A stretch of DNA of 64,000 nucleotides from contig CAZCZR010000001.1 of NCBI GenBank assembly GCA_964503455.1, positions 28,888 through 92,887 of the forward strand, in the 5' to 3' direction. A program made the translations under genes and the position numbers. Position 1 is the stretch's first letter. Each line of letters begins with the position of its first letter. Positions 7,899 through 16,892 of this stretch are shown here, in pieces. The DNA is from CAZCZR01 sp964503455 (lineage in GTDB: Bacteria > Bacillota > Clostridia > UBA1381). Under the pieces are notes generated by a model. That model searched no databases and was not told the origin of the DNA. It saw nothing but the letters and a program-made list of their open reading frames with translations.

Positions 7899-10800
7899 AA
7901 TAATCTCAAAATATCTTTCCTCCGACGTGCCGTTTACGCCGGAGCAGAGAGATGCTATTGACCGAAAAGGCGATATACTTGTAAGTGCATCGGCGGGATC
8001 GGGTAAGACCGCGGTTCTTGTGGAGCGTATTCTGACGCGTATCATACAGGGTGAGCTTAGCCTTGACGCTATGCTTGCGGTGACCTTCACAAAGGCAGCC
8101 GCCGCGCAGATGAAACGGAAGATATCCGACTCGCTGACGGCTAAACTCAGAAAGGTGTCGGCAGCTCTCGGCGGCGATATTCCGTCAGAGGACAGGAATG
8201 TCCTGGAAGATGTAAGAAGCACACTCTCGGAGCAGATACGGCTTGTTCCTGCGGCGGATATAACAACTATCGACTCGTTCTGCTTAAAGGCAGTACGTTC
8301 AGGGTTCCACGCTTTGGGAATAGATCCGTCATTTTCGATGATAGACCCTGTAACAGGCAAGCTGACAGCCGCAAATACGCTTGAGGAATTATTTGACACG
8401 CTGTATGAGGAAGAGGACGCGGACTTTTTAAAGCTTGAGCGGATTTTCGCCCCGAATTACTCGGAAAAAGCTCTGTCGGAGATCATACTCGACCTCTACG
8501 ACTTTTCGCAGTCTTTCCCGTATCCTGAAAAGTGGCTTTATGAATGTGTCCATATGTATGAGCTGCCCATTAAAAATACGCCATGGTATAAAAGAGCTAT
8601 GGGGAGGATATATTCATATGCCGCCGATGTGCGCGGCGAGCTGGAGGATATGCTTCGCTCCTTTGCAAAAAGCAGTGCGGACGCGGAGGAAATAATAGCC
8701 GTTTACCGTGATGATGAAACACTTACGGGCGCGTATAACGGCCTTTGGTGGAAGTATCTGACAGATAATTACGAGCTGTTTTCCTCAATAGCAACTTTTG
8801 AATGGGATGAGATATACGATCTTTTAAATACACGCGGCGCTTTTCCTAACTTCACCCGCGCGCAGAAGCCTTATAAACAGTTAAAAGCCGCTTCGCCGGA
8901 GCTTGCCGCAGAGCTTGACGTTATGAAAGACCGCGCTGACGCTGTTATAAGCGCGTTTAAAGAAAATATTAAAAAGAACTGGATGTCCGCTTCTATGTCG
9001 GAGAGTGAGCGCGTTGTAAAAGACGCCGGTGAAACGGTGCGCGCCCTTGTAAACGTGACAGTGAGATTTTCCCGTGCATTTCGAGAAAAAAAGCTTGCCA
9101 TGAATGTTATGGATTTTTCCGACTGTGAGCATGAATGTCTTAGACTTTTTGAAGAAAACGAGGATATACGCGTTATGTACGCGGAAAAATATACCGAAAT
9201 ACTGATTGATGAATATCAGGACACCAATAATCTTCAAGAGGCGATATTCCAAAAAATAGCGCACGGTCACGGGGTAGGCAACACCTTTATGGTGGGCGAT
9301 ATGAAACAGAGCATATACCGTTTCAGAAATTCCGACCCGTATATCTTCCGGCAAAAAAGCGAGCTGTTTTCGCATGATACTTCGGGATGCAGTTCAAGGA
9401 TACTGCTGTCCAGAAATTTCCGTTCGCGTTATCAGGTGCTGGCGTCTATCAATGATATATTCAACGGGGTTATGAATATGCGCGACGGCGATCTTGAATA
9501 CACTGACGAGCAGCTTCGCTACGATGTTGCGTCGAATAACGGATACATCGACTCAAACGGCACTCTCTGCGGCGGATACCGCTCGGAGCTTTACGCGATA
9601 CCCGCGCCGGAAAACGGCGGCGAGGACGGTGTCACGGACGCGCTTCGCGCCGAGGCGAGATTTGCGGCCGCAAAGATAAAGCAGCTTATCGCCTCCGGCT
9701 ATAAAGTACAGGATAAAAACGGCCCGCGCCCTATAAGAGCGTCGGACATAGTTATACTCGCCTCAAGCGCCAAGACGATAGCCGAGGTTTACACAGAGGA
9801 GCTTAAGGCTGCCGGCATAGGCGCGGCGGCGGAAAACGAGGATTTTTTCGAGCGCCCTGAAATCATGCTTATTCTCGCGCTGTTGAAAATAATTGAAAAT
9901 CCGAGACAGGATATACCGTTTATCGCGGTGATGCTGTCGCCTGCGGGAGGCTTTTCGGAGGATGATCTTGTAAGTCTGAGGATTATGGGCGACGGGGATA
10001 TATACTCGCTTATGAAGGAAAGGGCTGCCGAAAGCGATGACCTTGCCATGAGATGCGCCGCGTTTTTAAGACGGGTTGCAGTATACAGAAGAGAATCCAA
10101 GCTGCTTTCGATAGAGAGATTTTTGTGGTATCTGTATGAGGACACTAAGCTTTACGATTTTTACGGCGCGGCGGATCCCACGGGAGAAGCGCAGTCTAAT
10201 CTGCGGCTGCTGTTTGATCGCGCAAAGGCGTTTGTAGGAGACGGATTCCGCTCTCTGTTCGATTTTACGCGGTATATAGAGCGCGTACAAAATGACGGTG
10301 TAAAAATAAACGGAGCGTCCTCGCAATCAGCTTCCGACGCTGTGCGTCTTATGACCATCCATAAGAGCAAGGGACTGGAGTTCCCTGTGGTGATTCTTGC
10401 CTCTGCCGGAAAGGAATTTGCCGGACAGGAGCTTAAAGGGCAGGTGCTTTTCCATAAAGACCTCGGTATTGGCGCTGACAGCTATGATACGGAAAGCTTT
10501 TATAAACAGACCTCTTTGGCAAAAAATGCCGTGCGTGATGTGCTTAGAGCGGAAATGCTTGCCGAAGAAATGCGAAAGCTCTATGTCGCGCTCACACGGG
10601 CGCAGGAAAAACTGATAGTTTTATGCGGCGGAAAATCGCTTGAGGTATTGACACAGACAGAGGAAGGGTATATAATAAAAGGCGGGGCGCGCGGTTTCTT
10701 TTCATGGCTGCTGCCAAGGGCGATGAATTCCTCTGAGTGGGATGTTTATGAGATAACGGACAACTCGCGGACAGAAGCGCCGTCAGATGCGGAAGAAGAA

Positions 10801-11586
10801 AGCGGCGGCTATGCCCTTGATGAGTTGAAAAAGTCGGTGGGGGATATACTTTCCTTCGAGTATAAGTATGACAAATGCAGAAGTGTGCCGTCAAAGGTAT
10901 CGGTCACTTCCTTGAAGGAAAAGCAGGCGGCTCTTGACGAGGATGCTGTATGCATAGCGTCAGACGGCGAGACAACGGAAGAACAGGGAGACAGTATTCG
11001 TTCTGCGGCTGCGGGACTTGCAAGGCTGCCGGAATTTTTAAAAAACGAGCGCTCTGTAACAGGCGCACATCTTGGGACGGTATACCATAAAATACTTGAA
11101 AATTCCGATATTAAAACTTGCTTTTTGGCGGAAGATGCCGAAAAGGTCATTGCAGATATGCTTTCGCAATCTCTGCTGACACCTGAAGAAGCAGCTGCTG
11201 CTGACACTGAAAAAATAGCGGAGTTTTACTCATCGGAGATAGCTGAACGCATGAGAAAATCAAAACGGCTTATGCGCGAGGTGCCTTTTGAGATAAGCAT
11301 CCCCGTGAGCGCATACGACAAGACCCTTGCGGGGCAGGACAGAACAATGCTTTTGCAGGGAATTATCGACTGCTGCTTTGAAGAGGACGGCGGCATGGTA
11401 CTGCTTGACTATAAAAGCGACTACTACTCCGGCGAGGACGCCCGCAGAAAGCTTGAAAAAAAATACGCAGTGCAGCTTGACTGGTACAGCCGCGCCATTG
11501 AAAAAATACTTGACAAGAAAGTGATAGGCACATATATTTATTTTCTATACAGGAATGAGCTTATCAGAATAGATGCGGAGGATTAA
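7885..11586 (+). CDS. addA: ATP-dependent helicase/nuclease subunit A (AddA)
   Basis: A 1233-residue UvrD/Rep superfamily 1 helicase plus nuclease, partner of AddB in double-strand-break repair. Motif I is VSASAGSGKT at about residues 33-42, motif II is LIDEYQDTN, and MTIHKSKGLEFPVV and YVALTRAQEKL are later helicase motifs. The C-terminal nuclease shows MVLLDYKSDYYS. The frame is open from 7849, but GGAGG at 7874-7878 best fits the ATG at 7885 (6-base spacing), with 7882 as an alternative. The start lies inside the end of addB, so the two are translationally coupled. Confidence 0.95.
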   Translation: MTKNEIISKYLSSDVPFTPEQRDAIDRKGDILVSASAGSGKTAVLVERILTRIIQGELSLDAMLAVTFTKAAAAQMKRKISDSLTAKLRKVSAALGGDIPSEDRNVLEDVRSTLSEQIRLVPAADITTIDSFCLKAVRSGFHALGIDPSFSMIDPVTGKLTAANTLEELFDTLYEEEDADFLKLERIFAPNYSEKALSEIILDLYDFSQSFPYPEKWLYECVHMYELPIKNTPWYKRAMGRIYSYAADVRGELEDMLRSFAKSSADAEEIIAVYRDDETLTGAYNGLWWKYLTDNYELFSSIATFEWDEIYDLLNTRGAFPNFTRAQKPYKQLKAASPELAAELDVMKDRADAVISAFKENIKKNWMSASMSESERVVKDAGETVRALVNVTVRFSRAFREKKLAMNVMDFSDCEHECLRLFEENEDIRVMYAEKYTEILIDEYQDTNNLQEAIFQKIAHGHGVGNTFMVGDMKQSIYRFRNSDPYIFRQKSELFSHDTSGCSSRILLSRNFRSRYQVLASINDIFNGVMNMRDGDLEYTDEQLRYDVASNNGYIDSNGTLCGGYRSELYAIPAPENGGEDGVTDALRAEARFAAAKIKQLIASGYKVQDKNGPRPIRASDIVILASSAKTIAEVYTEELKAAGIGAAAENEDFFERPEIMLILALLKIIENPRQDIPFIAVMLSPAGGFSEDDLVSLRIMGDGDIYSLMKERAAESDDLAMRCAAFLRRVAVYRRESKLLSIERFLWYLYEDTKLYDFYGAADPTGEAQSNLRLLFDRAKAFVGDGFRSLFDFTRYIERVQNDGVKINGASSQSASDAVRLMTIHKSKGLEFPVVILASAGKEFAGQELKGQVLFHKDLGIGADSYDTESFYKQTSLAKNAVRDVLRAEMLAEEMRKLYVALTRAQEKLIVLCGGKSLEVLTQTEEGYIIKGGARGFFSWLLPRAMNSSEWDVYEITDNSRTEAPSDAEEESGGYALDELKKSVGDILSFEYKYDKCRSVPSKVSVTSLKEKQAALDEDAVCIASDGETTEEQGDSIRSAAAGLARLPEFLKNERSVTGAHLGTVYHKILENSDIKTCFLAEDAEKVIADMLSQSLLTPEEAAAADTEKIAEFYSSEIAERMRKSKRLMREVPFEISIPVSAYDKTLAGQDRTMLLQGIIDCCFEEDGGMVLLDYKSDYYSGEDARRKLEKKYAVQLDWYSRAIEKILDKKVIGTYIYFLYRNELIRIDAED

Positions 11587-11587
11587 G

Positions 11588-11941
11588 ATGTCGCAGAAAA
11601 TATTCAGAGGAACATATCAGGACGACAGGTTTTCGGAGAAAAAAAGGCGGAAGAATATCACGGTCGGAATAATAGTAGCAGTGCTTCTGGTGATATTCCT
11701 TGCAGTGATCCTTCTGTTCATGCCGGGAGGTCAGAAGGAAGAAGAGATAAGTGACGCTATACGCGAGAACACGCAGCTCAAGGAGCAGGTGGCGGAGCTT
11801 GAGGAGCGGGTAGAGGCTTTGACGCGTCAGGTGAAGGACTTAAACGGCGAGCTTGAAGCCATTCCCACCGCAAAGCCCGACACAGACACGCCCCCGAATG
11901 AACGTATCGCCGACAGAAACTCCGGCAATACTGCCGACTAA
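11588..11941 (+). CDS. Small membrane-anchored coiled-coil protein, unknown function
   Basis: A 117-residue protein that I do not recognise. A basic N-terminus (EKKRRKN) precedes one membrane helix (about residues 25-47, rich in V, I and L), then an external heptad-like segment NTQLKEQVAELEERVEAL predicted to be coiled coil, and a Pro/Thr-rich tail. The topology resembles divisome or septum-associated proteins of the FtsL/DivIC type, but no family motif supports that. The start follows GCGGAGGATTAAG, 1 base after the addA stop, so it is probably co-transcribed with addBA. Its stop overlaps the stop of convergent dpaB by 4 bases. Confidence 0.75.
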   Translation: MSQKIFRGTYQDDRFSEKKRRKNITVGIIVAVLLVIFLAVILLFMPGGQKEEEISDAIRENTQLKEQVAELEERVEALTRQVKDLNGELEAIPTAKPDTDTPPNERIADRNSGNTAD

Positions 11942-12516
11942 AGTATCACCGGCTGGATCTGGCGCTGATCGAGCGCCGCTTCTGCTGCCGGAATCAGCGC
12001 ATCGAAGTCGGCGACAAGCGAATTGGGCTTTTTTACGCAGTCATCCTGCCCGAAGGGGAGCAGATATATATTTTTTCTGTTCAGAAGCGCGCCGATATTT
12101 TGCGCCGCGGTGCCGAGACCGTCATTGGTGGATACGGCTATAAGCACAGGGCGCTGATTGCGCAGATGAGCCTTTACCGCCATGGTTACCGATGTGTCGG
12201 CGACTCCCGATGCGATTTTTGCAAGTGTGTTACCGGTACAGGGAAGTACTATAAGTATATCGAACATTGCCTTTGGACCTATAGGCTCGGCTTCTTTGAC
12301 ATTTTTGATAACGTCCCTTTTGCATATCGAGCGCATACGCGCTTCAAATTCGGACGCTTTTCCGAAGCGGGTATCGGTTGAAGCCGTTATCTCGCTCATT
12401 ATCGGCGTTAATTCAACGCCCTCCGCAGCAACAGTTTCAAGCGCCTGCATTGCACGTGACAGTGTGCAGAAGGATCCTGTCACCGCGAATCCTGCTTTTT
12501 TATTTTTTAATTCCAC
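11938..12516 (-). CDS. dpaB: Dipicolinate synthase subunit B
   Basis: A 192-residue flavoprotein subunit (SpoVFB) which, with DpaA, converts 2,3-dihydrodipicolinate to dipicolinic acid in the mother cell during sporulation; dipicolinate fills the spore core as a calcium chelate. The N-terminal KAGFAVTGSFCTLSRAM and later MFDILIVLPCTGNTLAK match the flavin-binding decarboxylase-like fold of SpoVFB. The frame is open from a GTG at 12525, but GGAGG at 12525-12529 sits 8 bases before a second GTG at 12516, which I take as the start. The gene therefore overlaps the end of dpaA by 17 bases. Confidence 0.93.
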   Translation of the reverse strand: MELKNKKAGFAVTGSFCTLSRAMQALETVAAEGVELTPIMSEITASTDTRFGKASEFEARMRSICKRDVIKNVKEAEPIGPKAMFDILIVLPCTGNTLAKIASGVADTSVTMAVKAHLRNQRPVLIAVSTNDGLGTAAQNIGALLNRKNIYLLPFGQDDCVKKPNSLVADFDALIPAAEAALDQRQIQPVIL

Positions 12517-13372
12517 AATTACCACCTCCGATCATTCCGGAAATAGTGTCCTTGATTATCTCGCCCGACGTAATCGGCGCGATCCTGCCCGGCAGCGACA
12601 AAGCCCATATTACTCTTACACCGAGAGATTTTGCCGCATCAAAGTCTATGCCGCCGGGTTTTGAGGCTATGTCTATCATTACAGCGTCCTTTTTAACATC
12701 CTCCAAAAGCGGTTTTGTGAATATCTTAACCGGAACGGTATTGAAAATAATATCATACTCATGCATTGTGTACACAATATGGGCAATATCCACGGCATTC
12801 ATGCCGAGAGTCTGTATCTCGGCTTTTGCGCTGCCGCGTCTTGCGGCTACGGTTACATCAGCGCCCATCGCCGAAAGGATACGTGATAATGCTTTTGCGC
12901 ATCTGCCCCAGCCGGTGACAAGACATTTTGACTTCCATACGGTAACGGGCGTCTCATTTATGGCAAGCGCCACGGCGCCCTCCGCTGTAGGTATGGCATT
13001 TTTTATCATAAGCTCCTCATTTTCGGCATAATCAAAAGCGGCAATACCCTTGGAGTAAAGCGCGTCGGCAAATTCTTTGGGCAGCTTTCCGCCAAATACT
13101 GTCGAATGTACATTTATCTGCGCAAGTATATCGTTAAGGGAGATAGCTGCGCTTGCAAAGGGCGCGTTTATATGTACTCCGTCATGCGATACAGGCATCG
13201 GCAGGATAATTATATCATCATCACCCGAAAGTCTGACATTAGCCTCGCTTATAAGCCTTCTCGGACATATCCCCGGATTTATCCCGTATACCCTCACACA
13301 GCCGCCGTCCGCATCAAGCAGCTCCGCAAGCTTTATCTGACGCAGATCTCCTCCTATTATTGCTATATTCAT
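12500..13372 (-). CDS. dpaA: Dipicolinate synthase subunit A
   Basis: A 290-residue NAD(P)-binding protein (SpoVFA), the first subunit of dipicolinate synthase. It opens with NIAIIGGDLRQIKLAELL, a Rossmann loop seen in this family, and has a second nucleotide-binding stretch KCLVTGWGRCAKALSRIL near residue 150-168 related to alanine dehydrogenase-type domains. It is translationally coupled to dpaB. The pair marks the organism as coming from an endospore-forming lineage. The putative promoter (13399-13407) has a mother-cell sigma-like -10 rather than only a vegetative one. ATG at 13372 follows GAGGAGGA. Confidence 0.94.
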   Translation of the reverse strand: MNIAIIGGDLRQIKLAELLDADGGCVRVYGINPGICPRRLISEANVRLSGDDDIIILPMPVSHDGVHINAPFASAAISLNDILAQINVHSTVFGGKLPKEFADALYSKGIAAFDYAENEELMIKNAIPTAEGAVALAINETPVTVWKSKCLVTGWGRCAKALSRILSAMGADVTVAARRGSAKAEIQTLGMNAVDIAHIVYTMHEYDIIFNTVPVKIFTKPLLEDVKKDAVMIDIASKPGGIDFDAAKSLGVRVIWALSLPGRIAPITSGEIIKDTISGMIGGGNCGIKK

Positions 13373-13398
13373 AACTGTTCCTCCTCTGCCTTTTATTG

Positions 13399-13407
13399 TA
13401 TTATATG
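13399..13407 (-). promoter_or_regulatory. Possible mother-cell sigma (sigma-E/K type) -10 box of dpaAB
   Basis: On the minus strand CATATAATA fits the CATAnnnTA -10 pattern of sigma-E/sigma-K, 27 bases before the dpaA ATG; a CAC trinucleotide lies about 16 bases upstream where a sigma-K -35 would be. The same bases also contain TATAAT, so a vegetative promoter cannot be excluded, although no TTGACA-like -35 is present. Confidence 0.45.
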
Positions 13408-13417
13408 CGATATGTGA

Positions 13418-13771
13418 GTGATGCGTGAGCTATGTTATATGATTTTGAGTGAGCAGTGTAATTTAGCCTGTAAGTATTGTTTTTTAGGAAATAATGATCT
13501 TGAAAAAAGATGCAACCTTGCTTTAGAGAATATGTCGAAAGAAACAGCTGATAAAGCGATAGAATTCTTTATAAAGCAAATTAAGTTATCTGGTTTGGAT
13601 ACGGAAGAAAACAAGTATGTTGCAAATAAAATAAATAGTCTAAGAGGCAGCGAGAAATGTATTAAAAATTTAGAAATGTCTATGGTAACTAACGGTGTGC
13701 TATTAAATAAAAATCGAGTCCTTCGGTTACAGGAATTAGGTGTTGCGATAACAATACCTTCGGAAGATTAA
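13418..13771 (+). pseudogene. Internally deleted, truncated radical SAM protein
   Basis: The 117-residue frame begins like a radical SAM/SPASM maturase: SEQCNLACKYCFL carries the CxxxCxxC motif that binds the 4Fe-4S cluster and S-adenosylmethionine. The usual GGEP motif is missing; after KLSGLDTEENK the sequence jumps to VANKINSLRGSEKCIKN and then MSMVTNGVLL, which in intact relatives follows GGEP by some distance. The frame ends at GVAITIPSED where intact proteins continue with an SxD(G)-like strand. Composition is clearly more AT-rich than the flanking dpa and ferredoxin genes. I read it as a horizontally acquired peptide-maturase-like gene that decayed by deletion; not expected to be functional. 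Confidence 0.7.
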
Positions 13772-13936
13772 AGCAAGAAATGGCAAGAAATATATTATGG
13801 AACTACTTACTACAGCTTTGATGAGCTGAAGGCAGCTATTGAAAAGTATATAAAATATTATAATAAAAAGCGAATAAAAGAGAAACCCGAGTGGATGAGT
13901 CCGGTACAATATCGGCTCTTCGCCTTGGCTGCATAA
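13772..13936 (+). mobile_element. IS3-family transposase C-terminal fragment
   Basis: Directly after the stop of the radical SAM remnant and in the same reading frame, the sequence encodes QEIYYGTTYYSFDELKAAI, followed by EKYIKYYNKKRIKEKPEW, MSPVQYRLFALAA and a stop at 13934-13936. This is the conserved end of IS3/IS150-type OrfB transposases (integrase core, rve). No upstream catalytic DDE region, no OrfA and no clear terminal inverted repeats remain. The fragment and the radical SAM piece together form an AT-rich scar between dpaA and the ferredoxin gene. Confidence 0.8.
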
Positions 13937-14013
13937 AAATAGCGCAGCAGCAATAAAACTACTACGCTATAACCGTTTTGTATTGCACATATTTGTGCGG
14001 GTTTATACTTATA

Positions 14014-14709
14014 TCATAATATCCTTCCGTCAGTGGAAACCGTCACGGTCTTACAGTCTATCGCTTTGCCGCTTTCCTGCAGCGCTTTTTTAACGGCGAG
14101 TTCAATTCCTCCGCAGCATGGCACCTCCATGCGCACCACTGTCACAGAGGCAATGTCGTTAACGCGCAGAAGCTCGGCAAGCTTGACCGAATAATCGGTG
14201 CTGTCAAGCTTGGGACAGCCTATCAGGGTTATCTTGTCTTTGATAAAACGGTCATGGAAGTCCCCGTAAGCATACGCTGTGCAGTCAGCCGCTATAAGCA
14301 GGTGCGCCCCGTCAAAATACGGCGCATTTACCGGAGCAAGCTTTATCTGTACCGGCCACTGAGAAAGACGGCTCGCCGCCGGAGCCGCCGGCATATCGGG
14401 TTCCGCCGTGTGTGCAATGAAATGTGCTGCGCTTCCGGGGCATCCCGAGAACGCTTTCACAGGTTCGCTTTTCGCTGCCTTGTTTCTTAATGCTGCTGCT
14501 TCGTCATATGCCGCCGCCTCGCGTTTTTCAAAGCTTATGGCTCCCTCGGGACAACCCGGCAGGCAATCGCCCAGACCGTCGCAGTAATCATCGCGCAAAA
14601 GCTTCGCCTTGCCGTTTACTATGCCTATCGCGCCCTCATGGCAGGCTGTGACACATATGCCGCATCCTGTGCATTTTTCCTCATCTATTTTTATAATCTG
14701 TCTTAGCAT
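14014..14709 (-). CDS. 4Fe-4S ferredoxin-type iron-sulfur protein
   Basis: A 231-residue protein whose first 60 residues form a two-cluster ferredoxin: CTGCGICVTAC at 13-23, followed by CDGLGDCLPGCPEGA near 43-57. The remainder, with QWPVQIKLAPVNAPYF and LLIAADCTAYAYGDFHDRF, resembles the C-terminal domain found in uncharacterised clostridial iron-sulfur proteins, including a CCGG motif (VPCCGGIEL). It likely carries electrons in the cytoplasm for an unknown partner. It is divergent from a Crp/Fnr regulator gene across a shared promoter region with an inverted repeat, which suggests control by that regulator, possibly in response to redox or nitric-oxide-type stress. The substrate pathway is not evident. 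Confidence 0.85.
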   Translation of the reverse strand: MLRQIIKIDEEKCTGCGICVTACHEGAIGIVNGKAKLLRDDYCDGLGDCLPGCPEGAISFEKREAAAYDEAAALRNKAAKSEPVKAFSGCPGSAAHFIAHTAEPDMPAAPAASRLSQWPVQIKLAPVNAPYFDGAHLLIAADCTAYAYGDFHDRFIKDKITLIGCPKLDSTDYSVKLAELLRVNDIASVTVVRMEVPCCGGIELAVKKALQESGKAIDCKTVTVSTDGRIL

Positions 14710-14765
14710 TGTCTGATCCTCCTATTGACTTTTTTATTTGCAGGCGTAAAATTTCATATAATCTA

Positions 14766-14808
14766 TTGACTTTACGTGTATATTATATTATAATAATTAT
14801 GTAAAGTC
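14766..14808 (+). promoter_or_regulatory. Promoter framed by inverted repeat between ferredoxin and Crp/Fnr genes
   Basis: TTGACT (14766-14771), 17 bases and TATAAT (14789-14794) point toward the Crp/Fnr gene. The perfect inverted repeat GACTTTAC (14768-14775) and GTAAAGTC (14801-14808) frames the promoter: the left arm overlaps the -35 box and the right arm the expected start of transcription. A -10-like TATAAT on the minus strand (14782-14787) could serve the ferredoxin gene. A regulator dimer or looped tetramer bound here could control both directions. Confidence 0.6.
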
Positions 14809-14840
14809 TGTTGTATTTACAACGAAAAGAGGAAGCTTGG

Positions 14841-15509
14841 ATGGAAAATAATTCGGATATATATTATAGTATCCCATTGTTTGCAGGACTTGGTGAGCAT
14901 GAGATCTCCGCACTTTTCACTGCTTTGCCTCCAAAACGAAGGTCATACCGCGCGGGGGATACGGTGTTTTGGGACGGTTGTGCGGCGGAGTATGTCGGAA
15001 TAGTGCTTGACGGAACCGTGCATATTGTTAAAGAAGATTTCTTCGGCAACAGAAATATTGTCGCTGCGATCGATAAGGGCGGCATTTTCGCGGAAGCCTT
15101 TGTTTGTGCAAAATCAAAGACTCTTCCCGTAAGTGTGTTTGCCGCATCGGACTGTGATATACTGCTGATAGACTATAAGAGCATACTCGATCCGACACGT
15201 TCCGATGTGCCGTGCCGTGATTTGCTCATATTGAATATGCTCAGGATAATGGCGGAAAGGAATATCATGCTAAGCGGCAAGATAGAGCTTACGGCAAGGC
15301 GCACCACACGCGAAAAGCTTACGGCATATCTTTCATCACAGGCAAAACGCGCAGGGGACGCCGAGTTCGAAATACCCTTCAACCGTCAGGAGCTTGCGGA
15401 TTATCTGTCTGTGGACAGAAGCGCCATGTCGGCCGAGCTGGGGCGTATGCGCCGCGACGGCTTAATTGAATTCAGAAAAAACCGCTTCAGAATCAACCCG
15501 ATACCCTGA
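14841..15509 (+). CDS. Crp/Fnr family transcriptional regulator
   Basis: A 222-residue regulator: cyclic-nucleotide-binding-like beta roll in the first ~120 residues (PLFAGLGEHEISALF, then GIVLDGTVHIVKEDFFGN), a dimerisation helix, and a C-terminal winged helix with the recognition region FNRQELADYLSVDRSAMSAE. The four-cysteine pattern of oxygen-sensing Fnr is not present at the N-terminus, so the signal is unknown; heme, NO or redox sensing as in many clostridial relatives is possible. The frame is open from 14811, but AGAGGAAG before the ATG at 14841 favours the latter. It is divergent from the ferredoxin gene, its probable target. Confidence 0.9.
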   Translation: MENNSDIYYSIPLFAGLGEHEISALFTALPPKRRSYRAGDTVFWDGCAAEYVGIVLDGTVHIVKEDFFGNRNIVAAIDKGGIFAEAFVCAKSKTLPVSVFAASDCDILLIDYKSILDPTRSDVPCRDLLILNMLRIMAERNIMLSGKIELTARRTTREKLTAYLSSQAKRAGDAEFEIPFNRQELADYLSVDRSAMSAELGRMRRDGLIEFRKNRFRINPIP

Positions 15510-15554
15510 CATTTTAAATTATAGAGAAAATAATATATACAAGAGAGGTATAAA

Positions 15555-16259
15555 ATGGCACTGTATGCTATCGCCGATCTGCACCTGCCCATAGGCGTGA
15601 ATAAACCGATGGATATTTTCGGCTGCGCATGGCATAATTACGTGGAAAGGCTTGAAACAAACTGGAAGAACACAATCTCGGATGATGACACAGTAGTGCT
15701 TGCGGGGGATTTTTCATGGGCGACTTATATACGGGACGCTTATAAGGATTTTGATTTTATAAACCGCCTTCCCGGAAAAAAATATCTTGTCAAGGGCAAC
15801 CATGATTACTGGTGGACTACCATGAATAAAATGCGGGGGTTTGTTGCGGAAAACGGTTTTGACACTATAAATTTTTTACAGAATAACTGCTTTATGTATA
15901 ACAGTACGGCAGTATGCGCCACACGCGGCTGGCGGCATCCCGGCTGTGATGCTTTTACGGCGGAGGACAGAAAGATTTTCAACCGCGAGGTCATCCGTTT
16001 GCGCCTTGCTCTTGACGCTGCTTTAAAACAATCACCTTCGGATATTATCGTGTTCACTCACTACCCGCCGACAGACAGTATGGGATGCAGGAACGACTTC
16101 ACCGAGGTATTGTCGGACTTTGGAGTGTCGAAATGTGTGTACGGTCATCTTCATTCGGCAAGCCATAAAAAAGCCGTACAGGGCATTTTCGGCGGCGTAG
16201 AATACATACTTGTATCAGCTGATTATGTGGAGTTTATGCCCGTTAAAATTTTGGATTAG
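15555..16259 (+). CDS. Calcineurin-like metallophosphoesterase
   Basis: A 234-residue cytoplasmic phosphoesterase. The dimetal-site motifs are visible in order: ADLHLP (D-x-H) at residues 7-12, LAGDFSW (GD), VKGNHDYWW (GNHD), FTHYPPT and YGHLHS (GHxH). The family hydrolyses phosphomono- or phosphodiesters with Mn2+ or Fe2+; the substrate is not evident. RBS AGAGAGGTA precedes ATG 15555. It is followed after 10 bases by a second, YfcE-type phosphoesterase, so the two probably form a small operon. Confidence 0.9.
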   Translation: MALYAIADLHLPIGVNKPMDIFGCAWHNYVERLETNWKNTISDDDTVVLAGDFSWATYIRDAYKDFDFINRLPGKKYLVKGNHDYWWTTMNKMRGFVAENGFDTINFLQNNCFMYNSTAVCATRGWRHPGCDAFTAEDRKIFNREVIRLRLALDAALKQSPSDIIVFTHYPPTDSMGCRNDFTEVLSDFGVSKCVYGHLHSASHKKAVQGIFGGVEYILVSADYVEFMPVKILD

Positions 16260-16269
16260 GAGAATTGCC

Positions 16270-16779
16270 ATGAAACTGCTTATAGCTTCCGACATACACG
16301 GTTCTTATTATTATGCGGACAAGCTTTGCCGCCTTTACAAAAGCTCAGGCGCGGACAGACTGATTCTTTTAGGTGATTTGCTCTATCACGGGCCGCGCAA
16401 CGATCTGCCGAGGGACTATGCGCCCAAAAAGGTCATACCGCTTTTAAACGCGCTTAAAAATGAGATAATCTGTGTTCGCGGCAACTGTGATACCGAGGTG
16501 GATCAAATGGTTTTAGAATTTCCTATTATGGCGGAATACGCCGTTATATTTGACAGCGGAAAGACCATATGGCTCACCCACGGACACAAGCCTTTTATGA
16601 GTGTTAAAGAAGGTGATATAATTTTAAGCGGTCACACGCATATACCCCTTGACGAGATGCGCGGCGGCGTGCGCTTTATCAACCCCGGCTCTGTTGCGAT
16701 CCCGAAAAACGGCAGCGCTCACAGCTGTATCATATACGAGGACGGTGAGTTCGTCTTTACCGGGCTTGATAAGCAGTGA
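16270..16779 (+). CDS. yfcE: YfcE-type metallophosphodiesterase
   Basis: A 169-residue single-domain phosphoesterase of the MJ0936/YfcE family. Motifs are ASDIHGS (D-x-H) at residues 6-12, LGDLLYHGP, VRGNCDTEVD (GN-x-D), LTHGHK and LSGHTHIP (GHTH). E. coli YfcE shows phosphodiesterase activity on artificial substrates; its cellular role is unknown. The frame is open from 16210 inside the preceding gene, but AGGAGAATTGCC before the ATG at 16270 fixes the start. It ends the unit; a 460-base gene-free stretch follows. Confidence 0.9.
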   Translation: MKLLIASDIHGSYYYADKLCRLYKSSGADRLILLGDLLYHGPRNDLPRDYAPKKVIPLLNALKNEIICVRGNCDTEVDQMVLEFPIMAEYAVIFDSGKTIWLTHGHKPFMSVKEGDIILSGHTHIPLDEMRGGVRFINPGSVAIPKNGSAHSCIIYEDGEFVFTGLDKQ

Positions 16780-16892
16780 GGCGGAACGGTATAATTTAAG
16801 CAGAGCCGGCAAACACTTAAAATTCTGATATGATACAATATATAAAAATAAACAAAATATCCGGTAGCATTAAGATTCTAACGCATTAATGA

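Noticed and set aside
12500..12525. GTG at 12525 as the dpaB start
   Set aside because: It lies within the ribosome site GGAGG (12525-12529) that serves the GTG at 12516.
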